The notes under the pieces were generated by a model that saw nothing but the letters and a program-made list of their open reading frames with translations, was not told the origin of the DNA and ran no database searches. DNA of 64,000 bases from Pinus tabuliformis (Eukaryota > Streptophyta > Pinopsida > Pinales > Pinaceae). Below, piece by piece: positions 37,016 to 48,576 of this stretch. The DNA is taken from the NCBI GenBank assembly GCA_031772625.1, contig CM062812.1:729280300-729344299 (forward strand), in the 5' to 3' direction. Both the position numbers and the translations under genes were made by a program. Each line of letters starts with the position of its first letter. The first letter of the stretch is position 1.

Positions 37016-38035
37016 CCAAAAATCAACGATACAGAGAACTAATATTAAGGGAATAATGATACAAAGAACTAAGATGATCGCAAGCAAACAATTTTCAAAA
37101 GATAATTTTGAGGTTTATCATAAGTAAAATATACCATTTTCGTTTGTAAGGTTAATATGAACTCTAAATTGGATACAACTTTTCCATTAGGTAAATCACT
37201 TATTAATGAACCAAATCACTTCACTAATTTAAATATAAATATTAAAACTACAGTATAGATAGTGTTATAGTGTTGAATTCAGAAAGTTATGTTTAAATAT
37301 AAAATAAATAAATTATTTTAAAATTTATAAAATGTAATATAAATATAGAACATAAATATTTTACTATTTAAATTATATATTTAACTATATTTATAATTAA
37401 AAAAATAACTAAAAGATACTATAATAACTTAAACTATAGATTAAAACAAACTGAAACTGGAATTACATAGTCACATGTTACTCCGGCTAAAGCTTGTTTG
37501 TACATTAGGGCTGGTATGAGCTTGGGATGAGAAAAAAATTGGATTTTAAAATTTACTCATTGTAGTTGAGTTTTGTTATATATATATATATATGTGGGGG
37601 GAAAATAAATATAAAATGATTTTTAATAATCTTAAGTTTTTTAGCTTAATTATTTTTTAGAATTTAATGTGGTCTATTTAAATACATGTAATGGGTTAGT
37701 TCATAATAACAACTAATAAAATTAATTGAAAACAAAATTATAATAATTTTTACCATTAATATTATTATATATTAATGAATATCATAATATATTATGGTAT
37801 GAATATTGAGTTAGGAAGGTGGTATGTTCTCTTCAATACGTATGGAATTATATTTTCATATGTATAAATAATGTCGAATATTATACTCGTTGGTGTGGAT
37901 GTCCAATGTTGGTGATGATGTGGTGGCTAGACAAATCACCTAGACTCTGATTACTCTTCGCTGCCACCAACCTAGTTAGACAAAATTAACTTTAATAATA
38001 GCTTTTGGAGAAGTGTCCACCACCTCATGATCTAA
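37016..38035. repeat. Block alpha, copy B
   Basis: Counterpart of 8959-10300, sharing GATCGCAAGCAAACAATTTTC-type and GTCCAATGTTGGTGATGATG patches. It is shorter than copy A and non-coding. It ends about 20 bp before the gypsy LTR at 38055. Confidence 0.7.
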
Positions 38036-38054
38036 AATTTTGAACTTCCTTTGA

Positions 38055-39345
38055 CACTTTGCAAGTTTTGATAAACTTGGGTCTTCAAATAGTGATCATA
38101 ACTTATTCAAAAGAGAATAATTAAGTTTTAAGTGAAATTAAAGATGAAACAAAATCATAAAAAACCCAACATGATGAAAATGATGAAAAGAACTACAAGT
38201 GATAACAGAGTTTGTCTAGTGTGGACTCCAACTCTTGGCCCTATTGCAATGTCTAGGTTGCTTTATTGATCTCAACAACAAAAATAATACATTGCAAATC
38301 TTTGACTAATAGAGTAAACATCCTTCTAGACTAGCACTCTTTCTCCTTCAAAAAAAGGTTCTCCTTCAGAGAACTCTCACTCACAAGTTGACCCACTTTA
38401 GCAAATAAATGATGGTGCTAAAAGAAAAGGACTCTCTCACTAAATGTAGGAACAGATCCTTGTACTCATTCTAAGATTAATAAGCACAAATTCAACTGCT
38501 TCATATTGAAGAGTTGAAATGGTATTTTCCCACAATCATACTAATAATACACTGAAAATGGTAGCCCTAATGAGGAAATAGGTGTTGTGTATGCATCTAG
38601 AAGGCTCAAAAACTGATTTGTAGGCTCTTTCCATGCTAAAAAATGTCTCCATATGGCCTCAAAGAATCCAAAAACAATCTTTGTCTGCAACACAAAAGCA
38701 CTTGGCTCTGCAAATTTTTTAACATAAAATGTTCAACTCATAAAAATAATGCTTCCATTATGTCCATAACACCCAAAAACCCTTGTGTAACTTCTTCTTG
38801 AGCTCAAAAATGCTGAAAAATGGCGAAAATAGGCATCCTTGCTCCGTTCTCTGCTATATGTCTTCCAAATTGACAAATTGCCAAACTAGGAAGCGAACTC
38901 GTCATTTGGCAAGACCGGCGGGTGAAAATTTCACTCAAGATCAATGTTGATTCTGCCACAATTGGTGCAAATTGTCTGATGATTAAAATGTGCCATTATG
39001 CCTTAGCACTAATTGTCTAGCCCTTTGTTTCGTCTGTATAGGTTCAATGTAACCAAGGGCACGGGCCAAAGGGCACGGGCCAAAGGCCACGTGCCCTCCC
39101 ACACTCTGCCCAAGGTTGCGTCTGTGCCATTGTCGTGGGGCTAGGCCAAGTGCCTACCCCACCCTCCAAGCCCTCTGTCGATAGCCTTGCATTTGGTCTT
39201 GTGCTATAATTGAAACTTGGGGCTATGACATACCTCCCCACCCCTTCTGCTCGCCATTGGTTACGAGCCTAGATATTAGTAATAAATGGGACCTAGGGAC
39301 AAGCTAACCATCCATCGTCATTGCCTTTGTATTATTTTCATGTTA
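38055..39345 (-). repeat. 3' LTR of the gypsy fossil in block B
   Basis: About 1.29 kb. The first 280 bp match 42229-42500 and the last 75 bp match 42500-42556. The middle contains a GC-rich stretch with GGGCACGGGCCAAA repeated in tandem (39057-39083) followed by a G-box-type CCACGTGC (39088-39095), a plausible LTR regulatory element. Confidence 0.6.
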
Positions 39346-39454
39346 TATAATATGCTTGGGGACTAAGGCCGGTTGGGCGAGCCCGACAACCCGACCCCCA
39401 ACACATAAAACTGTTGCAGAATAAATAGAAATGACCCATATGATATAACAAGGA

Positions 39455-39520
39455 ACACGGTTGGCAAAATGGTAACGCACTTAGTTAACTTGTCAAATAT
39501 CTCGTGTTCAAAACCTGTCA
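39455..39520 (+). mobile_element. tRNA-like SINE head
   Basis: A-box-like TTGGCAAAATGG at 39461-39472 and B-box-like GTGTTCAAAACC at 39504-39515. No clear tail or duplicated target. It lies inside the gypsy fossil, between its left LTR and the integrase part. Confidence 0.4.
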
Positions 39521-40025
39521 GATGAGTCAATTGGCTAACAATATATTTCACAGAAATTGAGGGCCATGTGGCATCCTCCCATTGGGTCGCATTGTGCACT
39601 CCCATTGGGCCACTTGGCCCCTCATGATTGGTCCACCACAAAGCTCAACAACCAATAAAATTATGCCAACAAAGTTTATACGACTTGCCACATGTCAACA
39701 TGTGATTGGTCCATACTACACACTATACCACCATTCAGTTACTGATGTCAACGCCAAATCACCTGTATGGCTTACCCAGTCAGTAGCCAAGTCAACACTA
39801 CAAGTTGACTTTATAGTTGTTTGCTAAAAGCTTCAGAACACGACAACTTTCATATACGGTGTCAGGTTGAGGAGATTCGAGTGTCATTGGAATCAAAACA
39901 AAAGGATATATGGTTTTCCGCTAGTTTCAAGAAATTTTGAGCACTTTGATTTTTTTGCATATTTTTATCCTTTAGATCATTCCTCTCCACTAGAAGCTTT
40001 TGGACTATCAAAAGTATGTTTTTAC

Positions 40026-40950
40026 TCAACAAGTGAGGGAACATTTCCTCACTTTTCTAATCTCATTCCATGTTGTTTTACTTGGATTGGTACCCTTGAC
40101 CCCCACTTGAAGATACTCCACATTGCCTCTGTGTGAAGTCTTCATTCTCCTGCCAAGAATTGAGTCTTCTTGCAACTCCTCTAAATATTCAGGAGAAAAA
40201 TCTTCAATAGATGGAATTTGAACACTCTCTTCATGATCATCAATCATTGGAGAATCATTCAATCTCAAGTTTTACACATTCACAAAAGAATAATTTTTCT
40301 TATAAAGTGAAAAGTCTAATCGGAAATCTTTAGTACCAATCTTCTTCAAAATTTTGAAAGGACCGTATCTGATTGTGTTGAGCTTTTACCTTCGCCTTTA
40401 TGTCTTTCCTTGGTCACATACAACCAAACTTGATCTCCCACATAGAAATCATGATCAACTCGATGCTTGTCATTCCTTTCTTTGTACTTTTCTTAGGCTT
40501 TCTCAAGCTTCTCCTGTACTCCTTAGTGCACTAGCTAAATTTGGTCAATGAATTTTTTTCTTTTTCCAAATCACTATCTCAATCTACTGCAATATCTTTA
40601 CCAAATATGAAATCCACATGAGACTTTGTTTAAAAACACAAACAAGCTTCAAATGGAGATACTTGCGTAGATGAGTTCTTGGCACGATCGTAGGCATGTT
40701 GGTTGTAATGTAAATGCACATCCAAAATTTTAGGAAGCTTACCACAATATCCATTAAGGAGATGCATTTTTGTACAATATGTAATAAATTTGACTGTCAA
40801 ATTCCATACAAATAGACTCATCAACCAGCGAAAATAGCATAAAATGCCAAAAGAAACATTGTGGCATATAAGTGATTTATTCATAACATCACTTTTAAAA
40901 AGTACCTGGTTGTGGGTATATGCAACATGTGGAATACAAAGGAAATGCAA
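40026..40950 (-). pseudogene. Ty3/gypsy integrase C-terminal relic
   Basis: Minus strand shows LPKILDVHLHYNQHAYDRAK, STQVSPFEACLCF, then a VGDQVW-type block (40.44 kb) and the C-terminal stretch IPSIEDFSPEYLEELQEDS and RRMKTSHRGNVEYLQVGVKG. This follows the plant chromovirus-like integrase ending. Broken. Confidence 0.75.
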
Positions 40951-41269
40951 TATTTATCTAGACAAACAGTCTAACCATTTCTTACCCAATTTGACTAGGG
41001 AGTGTTCTTTCTGCGTTTCACTTTATTTTGGAGCTATTTTGTGGATGGTTATGTTGTGCCCCGCATGTTCCTTTTCATTGTCTTTCTGAGGTGATGTCAT
41101 GACATTTTTTTCCTTCTTTGGATGAAGACATGGACGCATCTTCCAACGTTTGTCAATCCAATTCCCACTTATATTTCAATGAGCACAAAATTTTATGTGA
41201 GGATTTCTTTGCAAAAAATTATTTGGACATGGAAGAGGACCTTCCTTTCTGGTATCACTTCTATTTTAC

Positions 41270-42255
41270 ATATTCACTTTCTCAACCATTGCTTTCCTTT
41301 TTTGGAGCTTGGATACACAATGGCTAAGTGCATGACAAAATTTACAAGGGAGCACATTCCACAAAATTTTATTCAAATCATCTTGATTGATGAGGAGAAC
41401 TTGACTTAGTTCTTCCTTTGGAGTGCTCATCTCTCTTTGGAGATGTTTTTCCATCAATGTCATCATCATGACATGATACTCCTTTAACTTGCAAGAGTTC
41501 TTTCGTCACGAATGTTACACTTGAAGAATTCCCTGACATTGTAGTTTCCGAGCATTCTCCAACTTCTTCTTGAACATATCCCAATCCTTCATTCTCAGCT
41601 TGTGTTCTCACCTCAATATGTTTTTAATGATACCATGACTATGAATTCAAAGACATTTACCATTGTATACCATTTTGGTGAACATTTTCATAACAATGCC
41701 CTTGATATGTTTCTCAAATGATGCAAAAGATGGATTCTCATTATTAAGCAAATGAATTGAACATGAAGTATATTTTACCTCATTTTCTATTTGTGACTCT
41801 TGGTCCTCTTCCTAGAGCTTAGGCATCTCCCCATTCTTCTCTTTTGTAAACGAAGTGGTAGATGACGATTTAAGAAAACTACTCTTGGGATTTAACATAT
41901 AAGAAATGTATTTCAATGGACAAAGGGTACTAACATTAGTCAACCCAAGTCCCCAAACTTGTCGAGTCCTGGGGGAAGCTTTCGTAGATGAACATGCCCT
42001 AGTTTTCTCTTTAATGATATTCTCCAACATTAGTTGCAAATTATTCTTCTCATCCTCTGTTGCTTCGAGCAATCTTCTTAGTTCCATGTTCTCCACTTGA
42101 AGAGAAGAATTCCTCTCTTCCAGTTCTAGGAGCCATGCTTGATGCAAAATTTCAACTAAGGTTGCAATCTGGTCAGAACCTGCTATGATACCAGCGATCC
42201 GAAATTTTGATCCTCCTCTGATACTTTGCAATTTTTGATAAATTTGGGTATTCAA
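41270..42255 (-). pseudogene. Gag-like region with coiled coil and Cys/His cluster
   Basis: 41812-42255 encodes a leucine-heptad coiled coil (LLELEERNSSLQVENMELRR, then LLEATEDEKNNLQLML). 41266-41469 contains CKFCHALSHCVSKLQKRK, which may be a zinc knuckle. Its position right after the PBS fits gag. No capsid core was identified, so the call is tentative. Broken. Confidence 0.45.
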
Positions 42256-42556
42256 ATAGTCACTTAGATCGTAACTTGTTCAAAAGTGAATAGTTAAGTT
42301 TTAGATGAAATTAAATATGAAACAAAATCATATGAAACCCAACATGATGAAAATGAAGAGAGGAACAATCAAGTGATAACGAAGTTTTTCCATTGTGGAC
42401 TACATCTTCGGGCCCTGCTTCAATTTCTAGGTTGCTTTATTGATCTTAACAACAAAAAGAGTACATTAGAAATCTTTGTCTCATATAGTAATCCTCCTTA
42501 TATAGTGGGTAATAAATGGGACCAGGGGTCGAGCTAATCGCCCGCCCCTGCTGCTT

Positions 42557-42655
42557 TTGTATTGTGGTACACTGACCTTAGCTTTAAAAGGTGCAATTTT
42601 CAACGAGGGGAGCACCTTTGCAACATCTTACCGTGTTAGTGCTTTAGATTTTACT
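42557..42655. repeat. Module Z, copy B-left (short remnant)
   Basis: ACTGACCTTAGCTTTAAAAG, CGAGGGGAGCACCTTTGCAAC and TTACCGTGTTAGTG match 12240-12310 almost base for base. It is cut on the left by the gypsy LTR. Confidence 0.7.
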
Positions 42656-42753
42656 AGGTGTTTCGATTTTGTTTTTTTAATCTTTCATATATTTAGAATA
42701 GGGTTAGAATAGAGTAGGGGCTAGTTGGAATTATAAATTTGAGCGGTTAATTC

Positions 42754-44060
42754 CATAGTTACCAAATTCGCTCAAATCGGGCAAAAGAATTACGTAAATT
42801 CGTGGATTCAATACGAATACTGTATTATTCGTTCAAATTCAACATGTTTCTCCGGCTTAATTGATAAATGTCACATAGTTTACCCAAGGGACGATTGTTC
42901 ATTCAATAAGAACAATCAACAACTTGAGATCATGGATGAACAGAGGAGCTACCTGAGATACTTGCATGGCTTTCACCTCAGATCCGAGATTTCCTAGGGA
43001 AATGCTTTCAGAGAGATCCAGAGAAGAGGTGGACCAGTGCAGAGCTTGTGAACTATCCTTTCTTAAATGAGGACAACTCTGCCATGGAGGCAGAGGAGGC
43101 CATTAGTGATCTAGGATCCCCAACTAGTCATTTGGATTTTAGGAATCAAGTATGGGATTCCTACACTTCTCAGACAACTCCCATTTTGTCACTCAGTGTA
43201 CCAAGCCCAATAGGGGAATGTAATTCGAAGGTGAATAGGTCAGTTATGCAATGCTCAAGATGTTCTCCGAGGGACAGAGTGATGGCACTGGACATATCTT
43301 GTAAATTTGAAGATGTTGCTAACAGACCTAATTGGATCAAAGGCCACATGATGAGTGGATTGTTGTGAGATCTTCCAGAAGTAGATCTCCAACTTCATAT
43401 AAACCTTTGCTAAAATCAAACATTAGTATTGTCTCCTCCATCCAAAAGCTTCCATTCATAGAAGAAAACTGTACTGCCAGCTTCGAAGTTGTCAATTGGA
43501 AAGAGTTGTAGCGAAGAAGTAAACTAGATCAATGCTCACAAGATGTGGTCCCTGCAACACAATCTCAACATCAACAATCTTCCAACACTTCTTCCAAGAC
43601 CTTGCATCACTACCTATTTTCGACAGCTATGGCATCTGATTTGATTTATGAAGCTTGGGACTTGTATGGGGTCCATGAATAAGGAAAGAACATTAAAAAG
43701 TATAGTGAAATGGGAAACAAGTTTAAAAATCACTCTCAAATGGGAAAGTTTAAGTTTAAAAATCATATTTAAATGGGACAGTTTAAAAATCATCGTGAAA
43801 TGGGAAAGTTTACTAATTTACTACCTAAGAGCCCAGGTAGAGAAAGAATATGTTACAGTGTGAAGAATTTGTGAGGTAATTTAAAAAAAATGATTGGTTT
43901 TGTAGGTTATTATATATTTTTCTAAATGTGTTTGTATTTATTGTTATACATATTTTAAATAAATAAGTTTTTAAATTAGGAAATTATTTCAAGAATAAGT
44001 TTGGAAAGACATAAAAATTTTGAAGTGAAATGTATTTCGGATTCTAAATTGGTAACTATG
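42754..44060 (+). mobile_element. Non-autonomous hAT-like transposon carrying a captured kinase fragment
   Basis: Terminal inverted repeats CATAGTTACCAAATT (42754-42768) and AATTGGTAACTATG (44047-44060) bound 1307 bp, flanked by an 8-bp target duplication with one mismatch (GTTAATTC at 42746-42753, TTTAATTC at 44061-44068). Three other module G copies show the uninterrupted site (near 12512, 49880 and 57535). The 8-bp duplication fits hAT elements. Inside are a MAPKKK-type gene fragment and, at about 43695-43825, four degenerate copies of an AAATGGGA...GTTTAAAAATCA unit. There is no transposase, so it would need one supplied in trans. Confidence 0.75.
42925..43511 (+). pseudogene. Captured C-terminal fragment of a MAPKKK-like protein kinase gene
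   Basis: The plus strand encodes TEELPEILAWLSPQIRDFLG, KCFQRDPEKRWTSAELVNYP and FLNEDNS: the end of a Ser/Thr kinase domain (subdomains X-XI, with the conserved Arg of the RDP..RW block), closest in style to plant MAPKKK17/18-type kinases. A Ser/Pro-rich tail follows (TTPILSLSVPSPIGECN, then CSRCSPRDRVMALDI). At about 43340 the frame shifts by one; the second frame continues with DEWIVVRSSRSRSPTSYKPL and stops at 43509. The N-terminal kinase lobe is missing and no intron is evident. It lies within transposon TIRs, so it is a captured fragment and not a working gene. Confidence 0.75.
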
Positions 44061-44703
44061 TTTAATTCTATACCATTTCAATGATTCATAGATTTTCAGG
44101 GCCTAAATACATACATGCATTCAAAAACCCTTTTTCAACGCCCAAAATTTCCCAAAAATATGATGGTGAGAAATTTATCGAGAGTCACTGGTACGTACTT
44201 TATTCCTACATAGTTTCACGTTCTTGCCTTTTTTTCCCGGGTTTTCAATGCCACATACTCTTCACATAAACCTAGGTTGAGGTTCTCAGTTTTTTCGTCT
44301 GGGTTTCGACTACCACAGGCCTTTCATTTAACCCCTTGGTTTCACTGATCAGTGCAGCTCGCGGAAGGCCATGGCTGCTTCCACTGGTACGTAGAACTCT
44401 CAGGTGGAACGGCAGGGGATGATCCTATCATGCTGATTTCCAGTCATACCTGACACAATGTTCAGAAGCGATCACAGAATTCCAAGCGATCCATGTGTCG
44501 GATTCACCAGCCTGCCGTTTCTTATAAAAGAGACCTGAATATAGCTGAGCACTAAAGATACAGGCTATGTTTATGGCTTCTGTAAGGACAGTATGCATTG
44601 TATAGCCGGCTCATATTTTGTGTCTATGTGTAACAATAACAGTATTGCATCTAAACAAAGTTTGCTAGATGCATTGAGAATGCAAGATCCATTTTTGTTT
44701 AGG

Positions 44704-44829
44704 GTTGGTCAGTTTAAGTGGATTACAGATTCCCGGAATATTTTGGGATTCGATAGATATAAACAAGGTTAAAAAATTAACAGTATTTATGTTTGTCGAA
44801 TTTTAGAATATTCTGAAAATCTGCGAGTT
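44704..44829. mobile_element. MITE-like insertion in module G
   Basis: Absent from the equivalent place in the other G copies (13068-13085, 50455-50475, 58193-58210). Its ends are imperfect inverted repeats around ATTACAGATTCCCGGAATAT and ATATTCTGAAAATCTGCGAG. These ends resemble those of the insertion at 49279-49412, suggesting one family. Exact borders are uncertain. Confidence 0.45.
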
Positions 44830-44955
44830 ATTATATATCTGGGGTTTATACAATGGCCTCTATATCAAATATCACAATTTTAAGAAAGTGAGAAATTAAA
44901 ATACGGAGCCTCATGTTTGCAAATTCTAAGTGCATATCATATCATAGTTTACATG

Positions 44956-47355
44956 GGTTTGTGGATATTATTCTCGATAGATGGGTATTACCAGGCCTCA
45001 AATGCTTGCGGCCATTTCTTATGAGATTCGTTAGCCCAGCGCGACCATAGAGCATGGCTACTGAAATATTGACGTTACTTTACTGTGCCTATCCAGTGAA
45101 AGTATGGCCTGGGAGTGGAGGATTCGCTGCAGTCCTTTCGCGAGAGTAAGCAGTAATTGCACCTCATCTCATTATTTAATCCAACCTCACAAAAGCAATA
45201 AAAATATATTTTACATGTTGAATCCGTGTGCTTGGAGAATTGGGAAACCAAATATATTGCAAATAGCAAATTTGCGGCATCATTACACAGATATAAATAT
45301 GTGGATTTGCTGGGTTGAAATCAAGATGAATCGGTTAGTTAATTCAGGTCTTTTTTTTCCAGCGGCATGATTAAAGGGTTCGCGGGACCGGGACGCAGTC
45401 AAGAGAGGCGCGCAGTGCATAAAAAACAAAGCCTTCAGATGCCATTTCTATTCCCAAACGCCATAACAGTTTTTTTCTTCTTTTGAAAGTGAATGTTGTT
45501 ATAATATTCTTTCTTATCCAACTTAGCTTAACCTTCTCAGTTCAATGAATCTTTTTCAACGAATTTTTAACTATTATTACTTCAGTGACGCAGTATGAAA
45601 ATGACATGTCAATATAACAAATAACTGCTAATAGGGACGAACATTGGAGAGAGAAAGGGGACAGGGCCTCGCCTTCTTTATGAAATCCTTACTATCAATA
45701 TTCACAATCCCTGATTTCGTGGCTAGTTTGTCTGGATCCTTACAAAAAATTATCCACCCTAATGGTCCATGTCGGCTTCTGTTTTAAAGCGTGAGAGGTA
45801 CACTCCGCAGCTTTATTTCCACTCATCTCTCATCTCTGAAACTCATTCTAAAGTCTAATCCATCACCATCAACATGTACGCAGCATAAAATTAGATTAAT
45901 TCGGACTCGGACGAATTGCCTCAATGGTAAAAGTGGCCAGAATCTTGTTAAAATAATTTCAATTTTTTTAAGATATTTTTTTTATGGTGAAAATAGATTC
46001 AGCACCATCAAAAATGTCTAAGACGCCTATAATTATGAATTTTCACAATTTTTACTTGTATTTATAAAAATTTCTAGCAGATTTTTTCAAAATATGACAA
46101 GAATTTCCATAACTTTCAAGGAAAAAAAGCATAATTTTTAGACTTGGGCAATTAATTCTTTCAAATCATAATGTATTAGATTGAACTTTTATGATCATAA
46201 TTATGAAAATATTTATTTATGAAAATGATGAATATATTTTTGAGTGAACAGGTGTTTTACAATTTAATATAAGGATAGTTGTATAGATATAAATATTTAA
46301 CATTTATATGTAAGTTTAACAAAAATAAATAAAATGTTAAAATTAATTCAGTCATTCTAATTCATTTAAAAATTATGCTCTAGAAAATTGCATAAAATTA
46401 TTGCTAGTTACATTGGTCAATATTAAATTAATAATGTTTGATAAACAAATCATCATAATGTGTGAGATATGAAGTGGATAAGTAAATTGCTTCTTCAAGT
46501 AGAAAAACTTGCAAACTTTGATGGGTACTATAAAGACTTCTACACATTAACAATTATACTCCTATATAAGTGGTTAAGAAGAATATATAATGGTGGGAAA
46601 TAATTCATGTAAATATATATTTTTAGATTTTATTGGTATGCATTTTTTACGCAAAGATTTGACTAAATTATGGTGGGAAGTAATTGCTAGTAGATATGTT
46701 ATTTACTTGAGTATAACTTATCTTTTAGTATTTTTTTTAATGGTTTTCCTCCAAAGCTTAAGAATAAAATTTCCCTACACAAGTATCTAAATCATGCATC
46801 AATATTGCAATCATATCCATAAAATTATGGCATAAAATATGTAAGGGTATAAGGCTTTAAAGCAAATGTTTGATTTTCTTTTTTTAATAATATTGAAAAA
46901 TAAATATCTATTTTTCAAAGTTAAACATTATAATTTACATTGGTTAATGCTAAATTAATAGTGATCAAGACTAATAATGATTCCATAACCATATTTAACT
47001 TTAATTAATAAGAACATCAAAACTCAAGACTTACAATAAACTTACAATATAACAAGTTTCTTAACCATAGATATCAACCCCCACTTTACCATGAATATTA
47101 TTAACTTGTATAGGTTTTGTTACAACACCATGGGTCAATACCATACGATATTAGTACCACATTTCCTAAAAACCATAACTCATTTCACAATGAAAAATAA
47201 AATGTAAAATATTGTACACATTACATATAGAATTCATAACATACAACGCAAAGCCATATGAGTGAGTGAGATGGAGTAGGAAAGAATTAAAATGTAAAAT
47301 ATTGTAGACATTACATATATCATTCATAACATACAACACAAATTCTTCATCATAT
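44956..47355. repeat. Block delta, copy B
   Basis: Uninterrupted counterpart of 13211-13376 plus 18943-20863. The site of the copia insertion in A corresponds to about 45120. It contains about 260 bp (45900-46165) not present in A, part of which (TTTTTTTTATGGTGAAAATAGATTCAGCACCATCAAA region, 45968-46015) resembles a patch of module Z. A tandem duplication of about 80 bp lies at 47200-47345. No conserved reading frame. Confidence 0.65.
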
Positions 47356-48465
47356 GGATGGGGGGAGCAGGGAGAGAGGGAGAGTGAGAGAGTGAAAGAG
47401 ATAGAGTAGGGGAGAGAGAGAGTGAGTGAGATAGAGTAGGGGAGAGAGAGAGTGAGTGAGATGGAGTAGGGAAATAGAGGGGGGAAAGAAGAGAGAGAGA
47501 GAGAGAGAGAGAGTAAGATAGGGAAAGAGAGTGAGAGGGTGAGTAAGATGGAGTAGGGAAATAAAGGGGAGAGAGAAGAAAGGTGTGTGTGAGAGAGAGA
47601 GAGAGAGAGTGAGACTAAGAGAGTGAGTGAGATGGAGTAGGGAAATAGAGGAGGGGAGAAGAAAGGTGAGAGAGGGGGGAGAAGAGAGGTGAGAGAGAGA
47701 GAGAGTGAGACTGAGAGAGTGAGTGAGATAGAGTAGGGAAATAGAGGGGGGGAGAAGAAAGGTGAGAGAGAGAGTGATAGAGTGAGTGAGATGGAGTAGG
47801 GAAATAGAGTGGGGAGAGAAGAAAGGAGAGAGATAGAGAGAGAGTGAGTGAGATGGAGTAGGGAAATAGAGGGGGGAGACAAGAAAGTTGAGAGAGAGAG
47901 AGTGAGATGGAGTAGGGAAATAGAGGGGGGAGACAAGAAAGTTGAGAGAGAGAGAGTGAGATGGAGTAGGGAAATAGAGGGGGGAGAGGTGAAAAGAAAG
48001 AGTGATAGGGAGGAGAGAGAGAGGGGAGGAGAGATGAATGAAGAGAGAGAGGAGAGAGGAAGGGAGGGGGAGAGATGGAGTTCGAGGGGAAGAGAGAGGC
48101 AGGGAAGAATAAAGACATATAGGCATAGAGGTAGAGAGAGGGAGTGACAAGGGAGAGATGGAGAGAGAGGGAGAGAGGAGAGGAGGGAAGACATAGAGGA
48201 GAGAGAGAGAGGGGAACATAAAGGTGAAAGGGGGAGAGAGGCGGAGAGAGAATGAGAGGGGGAGGGAGATAGTGACAAAGTTGGATGATAGAGAAAGAGA
48301 GATGATGGGGGTAGGTTGGGGGGTGGCAACGGGAGGTGGGAGAGAAAGGGGGAGAGAGAGAGAGAGAGAGGAAGAGAGAGAGGACACGAGAGAGAGAAAG
48401 AGATAGGGAGGGAGAAAGTAGAGTAAGAGGGAAGAGGGAGAAAGAGGGGAGGACGAGCGAGAGAT
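47356..48465. repeat. Purine tract epsilon, copy B
   Basis: About 1.1 kb of nearly pure A/G on the plus strand. The left half is a minisatellite of variable units (50-90 bp) with a GATGGAGTAGGGAAATAGAG core repeated about eight times between 47459 and 47990. Longer than copy A (about 700 bp), so the tract has expanded or contracted. The 300-446-residue minus-strand frames here are compositional artefacts. Confidence 0.85.
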
Positions 48466-48576
48466 GGATCCATCCTAGATATGGTATGTGTGTATATAAA
48501 GACCATCCTAGATCCATCTTAACCCTCGATTTATCACGTGCCAAGATGGATCAAATCTCTTTTCACTTTGAAAGAG

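Larger units (their letters stand above)
38055..42556 (-). mobile_element. Ty3/gypsy fossil with LTR-like ends, gag-like and integrase parts
   Basis: LTR-like direct repeats lie at 38055-39345 and 42229-42556, unequal in length. Shared blocks are AAGTTTTA-ATGAAATTAAA, AACCCAACATGATGAAAATG, TAGGTTGCTTTATTGATCT and GTAATAAATGGGACC. A PBS-like sequence on the minus strand (GTATCAGAGG, about 42217-42226) sits beside the right repeat, so the element reads right to left. Inside are a gag-like coiled-coil and Cys/His region (42.2-41.3 kb) and an integrase C-terminal region (40.95-40.03 kb). Protease and RT are not recognised. Broken. It lies between alpha and Z of block B and is absent from A. Confidence 0.7.
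42656..44955 (+). repeat. Module G, copy B-left, interrupted by a hAT-like insertion
   Basis: Virus-type intergenic fragment homologous to 12378-13210, in two pieces (42656-42753 and 44061-44955). The TATA box is in TATAAAAGAGACCTGAATAT (44523-44542). It also carries a MITE-like insertion at about 44704-44829 that is missing from the other G copies. Like the A-left copy it stops short of the PBS and passes into delta. Confidence 0.75.

Noticed and set aside
42925-43511. Intact host kinase gene
   Set aside because: Only the end of the kinase domain and the tail are present, with a frame change near 43340, and everything lies between transposon ends.
43648-43863. 71-residue frame with repeated KWESL-type motifs
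   Set aside because: It is the translation of a short degenerate tandem repeat inside the hAT-like element, not a gene.
45104-45370. 88-residue frame in block delta of B
   Set aside because: The matching part of block A does not keep the frame, and the copia insertion splits it.
47166-48544. Minus-strand reading frames of 309-446 residues rich in Ser, Leu and Pro
   Set aside because: They lie on the pyrimidine strand of the purine tract. With only C and T, stop codons are nearly impossible, so long frames in all phases are expected by composition.
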